Part shown: one piece after another, positions 5,944 to 8,702 of the stretch
Layout: each line of letters begins with the position of its first letter
Numbering within the stretch: position 1 is the first letter of the stretch
Assembly (NCBI GenBank): GCA_021816645.1
Contig: JAKAXF010000021.1
Location: forward strand, 1 to 8,702
Length of the DNA stretch: 8,702 nt
Direction of reading: 5' to 3'
Source: Microcaldota archaeon
GTDB lineage: Archaea; Micrarchaeota; Micrarchaeia; Micrarchaeales; Micrarchaeaceae
The notes under the pieces: model-generated
Database searches by the model: none
What the model saw: only the letters and a program-made list of their open reading frames with translations
What the model was told of the DNA's origin: nothing
Position numbers and translations under genes: made by a program

Positions 5944-7143
5944 ATGCCGAACATAATAATAAGCAGCGAGGACCAGAAGCTGGTAAGCGAACAGGACGTT
6001 GAATACGTTGAGAGAAAGGGTATAGGGCATCCCGACACGCTGATAGACGGAATTGTTGAAAGCGCTGCTGTTGAGCTTTCTAAAGCGTACATGGAAAAGG
6101 CGGGAATGGTGCTGCATCACAACATAGACAAGGGACTCATAGTTGGGGGCTCGTCCGATGTGAAGTTCGGAAGCGGTGTAATAACGAAGCCCATAGAGGT
6201 CATAGTAGCCGGCAGGGCAACCAGGGAGTTCAAGAACATAAAATTCCCAGTGGACGACATAATAACTGGTGCTGCGGAGAGATATCTCAAGGAACACACG
6301 AGATTCCTGGACGTTGACAATGAGGTTAAGATATACTCCAAGGTACTGAAGGGATCCGCAGACCTCAACGGAATATTCGGCAGGAGCACAGACGTGCCGC
6401 TCGCTAACGACACCTCTTTCGGTGTCGGATTCGCGCCGTTGACCGAAACTGAGAGGCTTACGCTTGAGACCGAAAAACTCCTTAACAGCAAGGAGTACAA
6501 GACGAACGGACCGGCGGTAGGCGAAGATATCAAGGTAATGGGAGTCAGGGAGAGGGACAAGATAACGCTTACGGTTGCGATAGCTTTCGTGGCACAGTTC
6601 GTCAACAGCATAGACGATTACGTGTCGTACAAGGAGAAGATAGCGAACGACATAGCGGCGAACGCGAAGAAGTATACGGACAAGGAGGTTTCCGTATTCA
6701 TAAACCACGGTGACTCACACGAAAATGGAGACGTGTACCTTACCAAGTCGGGGCTCAGCTGCGAAAGCGGCGACGACGGGCAGGTTGGCAGGGGCAACAG
6801 GGTTAATGGATTGATAACGCCGTTCAGGACAATGAGCCTCGAGGCGGCCGCCGGAAAGAATCCGCTCAACCACGTAGGCAAAATCTACAACGTGCTGGCC
6901 GGAGAGATAGCGAGGGATGTGGTGAACCTCTACCCGCAGGTCAGGGAGTGCTCTGTATCTTTGGTGTCGCAGATAGGAAGACCGATAGACGATCCGAAAA
7001 ACCTGCACATAGGGCTTGTGCTGGACAATGGAGAGTCGCTCAAGGGTATAGGCAAAAAGATAAGCGATATCGCGAGCGAGTACCTTGAGAACATCGGTTA
7101 CATAACCAAGGAGATAATAGAGGGAAAGCACCAGATCTTCTAG
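5944..7143 (+). CDS. mat: S-adenosylmethionine synthetase, archaeal type (methionine adenosyltransferase)
   Basis: Makes S-adenosylmethionine from methionine and ATP, releasing phosphate and pyrophosphate; it is the cell's methyl donor supply. The 399 residues match the archaeal family, which is very divergent from bacterial MetK. Recognisable segments are E-R-K-G-I-G-H-P-D-T-L-I-D-G (about 23-36), HHNIDKGLIVGGSS (58-71), A-N-D-T-S-F-G-V-G-F-A-P (154-165), N-H-G-D-S-H-E-N-G-D (about 254-263), G-D-D-G-x-V-G-R-G-N-R-V-N-G-L-I-T (about 276-292) and G-K-N-P-x-N-H-V-G-K-I-Y (about 304-315). Family members usually have HPDSL/DG where this has HPDTLIDG, a mild change. An in-frame TTG at 5908 would add 12 residues, but the GGTGAT ribosome-binding site and the family N-terminus favour ATG 5944. 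The gene follows infB on the same strand with its own promoter and ends in a stop that overlaps the stop of convergent truD. Confidence 0.97.
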   Translation: MPNIIISSEDQKLVSEQDVEYVERKGIGHPDTLIDGIVESAAVELSKAYMEKAGMVLHHNIDKGLIVGGSSDVKFGSGVITKPIEVIVAGRATREFKNIKFPVDDIITGAAERYLKEHTRFLDVDNEVKIYSKVLKGSADLNGIFGRSTDVPLANDTSFGVGFAPLTETERLTLETEKLLNSKEYKTNGPAVGEDIKVMGVRERDKITLTVAIAFVAQFVNSIDDYVSYKEKIANDIAANAKKYTDKEVSVFINHGDSHENGDVYLTKSGLSCESGDDGQVGRGNRVNGLITPFRTMSLEAAAGKNPLNHVGKIYNVLAGEIARDVVNLYPQVRECSVSLVSQIGRPIDDPKNLHIGLVLDNGESLKGIGKKISDIASEYLENIGYITKEIIEGKHQIF

Positions 7144-8381
7144 TCCGTACCTCCAACTTCGCTGTCTACAAATTCCCGAAGCAATACCGTGGCGTATGAG
7201 CCGTGCGGCAGTGAAAACTCAATCACAAGATCCGCATTATCCGATACAACGAAGTCCAGGTATGGGGCAAAAAAGGGCCTGAACGCGCCCTTGCTGCTCA
7301 GCTCCGGAAATCCTCTAATCTTGAACATGCTTTGGGATACGCCTAGCTCATCCATTATCCTCTTCTCGCTGTCCGTAAGCCTTTCCGTGCCGTAGCCTAC
7401 TATGTTACCCACAGCAAATCCTCCACGCTGCGTACCGTTAAATACTTCTACCTTATCGATATCAGGAAAACCGTACGCGTTTTTGCCGCAAGTGTAGTCT
7501 CCATCAGACGGAGACAGTTCTCCGTTAGTAACCCTTTCGGCGAGTTCCCTGTTGAATATGTGGCTTTCTACAGAATGCACAAACATCAGGGAAAGCTGGC
7601 GCGGTATGCGCTTTAGGGCTTTTGTATACTCTCCTGGAAAGCGTGACAGGTATTCTATCACGGACCTTTCATACTTCAGATAATGCGGAAAATAGCTAAG
7701 TGCTTCTTGAAAATCAAGCTCGTCTGCCAGCCTCTTCCTCGCGTTAACGCCTTCTTCGAGCTTCTCGTTCGCAGATTCCGTGAGGTACTTCAGCACCGCG
7801 CTCCTGTAGTCCCCCTTCAGAATCGCGAGTCCTATATCCACGTTGTTGTCCCTGTATCCGAACCTCTGCTTACCGTAGTAGTTTGGAAACAGGCCGTCCA
7901 GTTCTTCGTCAACCGCTTTCAGCCGCTCGTTACCGGATACACCACGCACTCTTACCGCGAACCTGTTTCCGAGGAGGTCTCCAAGCTTCACGGGCTCGGA
8001 GCTCCTCCACGCTCCGTTTACCGATATGTCCTTTATGGTTGTATTAAGGACCTCTTCAGGATCTGCCTTGAATATGCTGCACAGCTGTACAGAAACGGAT
8101 TGCCTGTCCTTCGTTCCGGCGAAACCTATTGATCTGATGCTCCTTCCGTGAGCCGCCGCAACCGCTTTCAACGCCTGCATCGTATTCCAGCCCTTCTTCT
8201 GCATCACGAAACGTGTAAACGCCACGTATGCCTCGCTGCTCCCTTCGTACTTTTTTCCAGGCTCTAGGATCGTTCCTTCCTTTGTTATTTCCTTTACCAC
8301 GAAGTCTTCTGGGATGCTCTTTATGGTGCCGTGAACGGGTTTGTTCTTGCCCAGCCGCGGCATATGCTCTCTAAACGGCAT
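7140..8381 (-). CDS. truD: tRNA pseudouridine(13) synthase TruD
   Basis: Isomerises U13 in the D arm of tRNAs to pseudouridine. The 413-residue protein shows the TruD signature. An N-terminal strand segment, S-I-P-E-D-F-V-V-K-E-I, is followed by G-W-N-T-M-Q-A-L and the catalytic loop I-G-F-A-G-T-K-D-R-Q with Asp92 as the nucleophile. N-Y-Y-G-K-Q-R-F-G (167-175) introduces the TRUD insertion domain (to roughly 350), and the C-terminal strand motif L-P-x-G-S-Y-A-T-V-L-L-R-E closes the protein. The length fits archaeal members, which are longer than E. coli TruD. The start is ATG 8381, about 29 bases from a box A on the minus strand, so the message is probably leaderless or nearly so. An in-frame ATG at residue 7 is the alternative. 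Its TAG stop overlaps that of mat by two bases. Confidence 0.97.
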   Translation of the reverse strand: MPFREHMPRLGKNKPVHGTIKSIPEDFVVKEITKEGTILEPGKKYEGSSEAYVAFTRFVMQKKGWNTMQALKAVAAAHGRSIRSIGFAGTKDRQSVSVQLCSIFKADPEEVLNTTIKDISVNGAWRSSEPVKLGDLLGNRFAVRVRGVSGNERLKAVDEELDGLFPNYYGKQRFGYRDNNVDIGLAILKGDYRSAVLKYLTESANEKLEEGVNARKRLADELDFQEALSYFPHYLKYERSVIEYLSRFPGEYTKALKRIPRQLSLMFVHSVESHIFNRELAERVTNGELSPSDGDYTCGKNAYGFPDIDKVEVFNGTQRGGFAVGNIVGYGTERLTDSEKRIMDELGVSQSMFKIRGFPELSSKGAFRPFFAPYLDFVVSDNADLVIEFSLPHGSYATVLLREFVDSEVGGTD

Positions 8382-8473
8382 TGAAATCGGCGCATGTTGT
8401 AATTCTTTATAATTTTTGTGCGCGAGCCTATTTAACCTTTTACGTCTTGAGAGTAATAGTATCGGTGGAGTAA
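8382..8473. promoter_or_regulatory. Divergent truD/sod promoter region
   Basis: These 92 bases hold two separate TATA elements. ATTATAAAG on the minus strand (8406-8414) sits about 29 bases from the truD ATG, implying a leaderless or near-leaderless truD message. CTATTTAAC on the plus strand (about 8429-8437) would start sod near 8458, giving a leader of about 16 bases. That leader includes GGTGGAG (8464-8470), a strong Shine-Dalgarno sequence three bases before ATG 8474. Assigned by spacing and composition. Confidence 0.55.
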
Positions 8474-8702
8474 ATGGCGGATGAAAAAATTTCAGTGGAG
8501 GGACTCAGAAAGTACGAGCTGAGGCCCCTTCCGTACAAGATAGACGGGCTGGAACCGTACATAAGCAAGGATATAGTAGACGTACATTACAATGGTCACC
8601 ACAAAGGCTACGTGAACACGTCCAACACTCTGATAGACAGACTCAACGGAATTGTGAAGGGAGACGTGACCAGCTACGACATTCACGATGTAATGAGATC
8701 GG
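8474..8702 (+). CDS. sod: Superoxide dismutase, Fe/Mn family (N-terminal part, cut by window edge)
   Basis: Converts superoxide to oxygen and hydrogen peroxide in the cytosol. Only the first 76 codons are inside the window. They contain [18 protein letters not shown] (14-31) and [12 protein letters not shown] (37-48), the N-terminal alpha-hairpin of Fe/Mn-SODs. H38 is the first metal ligand, and H42/H43 and Y46 are the second-sphere residues at the substrate channel. The remaining ligands (a second His and the D-x-W-E-H segment) lie beyond the right edge, so metal preference cannot be judged. ATG 8474 is supported by GGTGGAG just upstream. The 13 residues before Y-E-L are a slightly long N-terminus. 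The gene is divergent from truD. Confidence 0.93.
   Translation, partial: MADEKISVEGLRKYELRPLPYKIDGLEPYISKDIVDVHYNGHHKGYVNTSNTLIDRLNGIVKGDVTSYDIHDVMRS

Noticed and set aside
5119..6708. Two long minus-strand open frames (256 and 272 codons) opposite infB and mat
   Set aside because: They lie wholly antisense to clear, fully conserved genes, encode Tyr/Arg/Val-rich low-quality sequence with no motif, and arise from the ATA/AGG/TAC codon bias of the true strand.
7683..8132. A 149-codon plus-strand open frame opposite truD
   Set aside because: Entirely antisense to truD, which has all its catalytic motifs in one intact frame; no independent support.
1..8702. CRISPR arrays, insertion sequences, integrase or att sites next to the tRNA
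   Set aside because: No regularly spaced direct repeats, no transposase or integrase motifs and no repeat of the tRNA 3' end elsewhere in the window were seen.

Overview
The window looks like part of a compact archaeal chromosome. Evidence for Archaea: translation factor aIF5B without the bacterial N-terminal extension, the archaeal-type S-adenosylmethionine synthetase, a TruD of the archaeal length class, TATA-box (box A) elements about 25 bases upstream of inferred transcript starts, leaderless or GGTG-type starts, and a tRNA with no encoded CCA. The preference for AUA isoleucine and AGG arginine codons, the very tight packing, an NDK with extra loops and a Ser/Asn-rich beta-helix surface protein would fit a DPANN archaeon such as the Micrarchaeota/ARMAN group. 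That placement is inference, not something the sequence proves.

Layout from left to right. Bases 1-1933 (minus) hold the N-terminal 644 residues of a large membrane-anchored beta-helix surface protein whose C-terminus lies beyond the left edge. Bases 2079-2150 (plus) are tRNA-Thr(CGU). Bases 2201-3028 (minus) encode an unrecognised zinc-ribbon plus helical-repeat (TPR-like) protein. Divergent from it is a MIP18/DUF59 Fe-S assembly protein (3103-3396, plus), which runs tail to tail into nucleoside diphosphate kinase (3397-3960, minus). Divergent from ndk is aIF5B (4066-5808, plus), then S-adenosylmethionine synthetase (5944-7143, plus). This converges with overlapping stop codons on tRNA pseudouridine synthase TruD (7140-8381, minus). 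Divergent from truD is the start of an Fe/Mn superoxide dismutase (8474 to the right edge).

How the genes relate. There is no long operon: orientations mostly alternate and nearly every gene has a plausible promoter of its own. The content is mainly housekeeping: translation initiation and tRNA function (aIF5B, tRNA-Thr, TruD), nucleotide and methyl-donor supply (NDK, SAM synthetase), and iron-sulfur/oxidative-stress functions (MIP18, SOD). I found no CRISPR array, insertion sequence, phage module or defence island. The least ordinary content is the beta-helix protein, whose exterior is built from three copies of a four-cysteine module, and the orphan zinc-ribbon/TPR protein. The gene architecture (divergent pairs that may share one near-palindromic TATA box, convergent pairs whose stop codons abut or overlap) is also worth a look.
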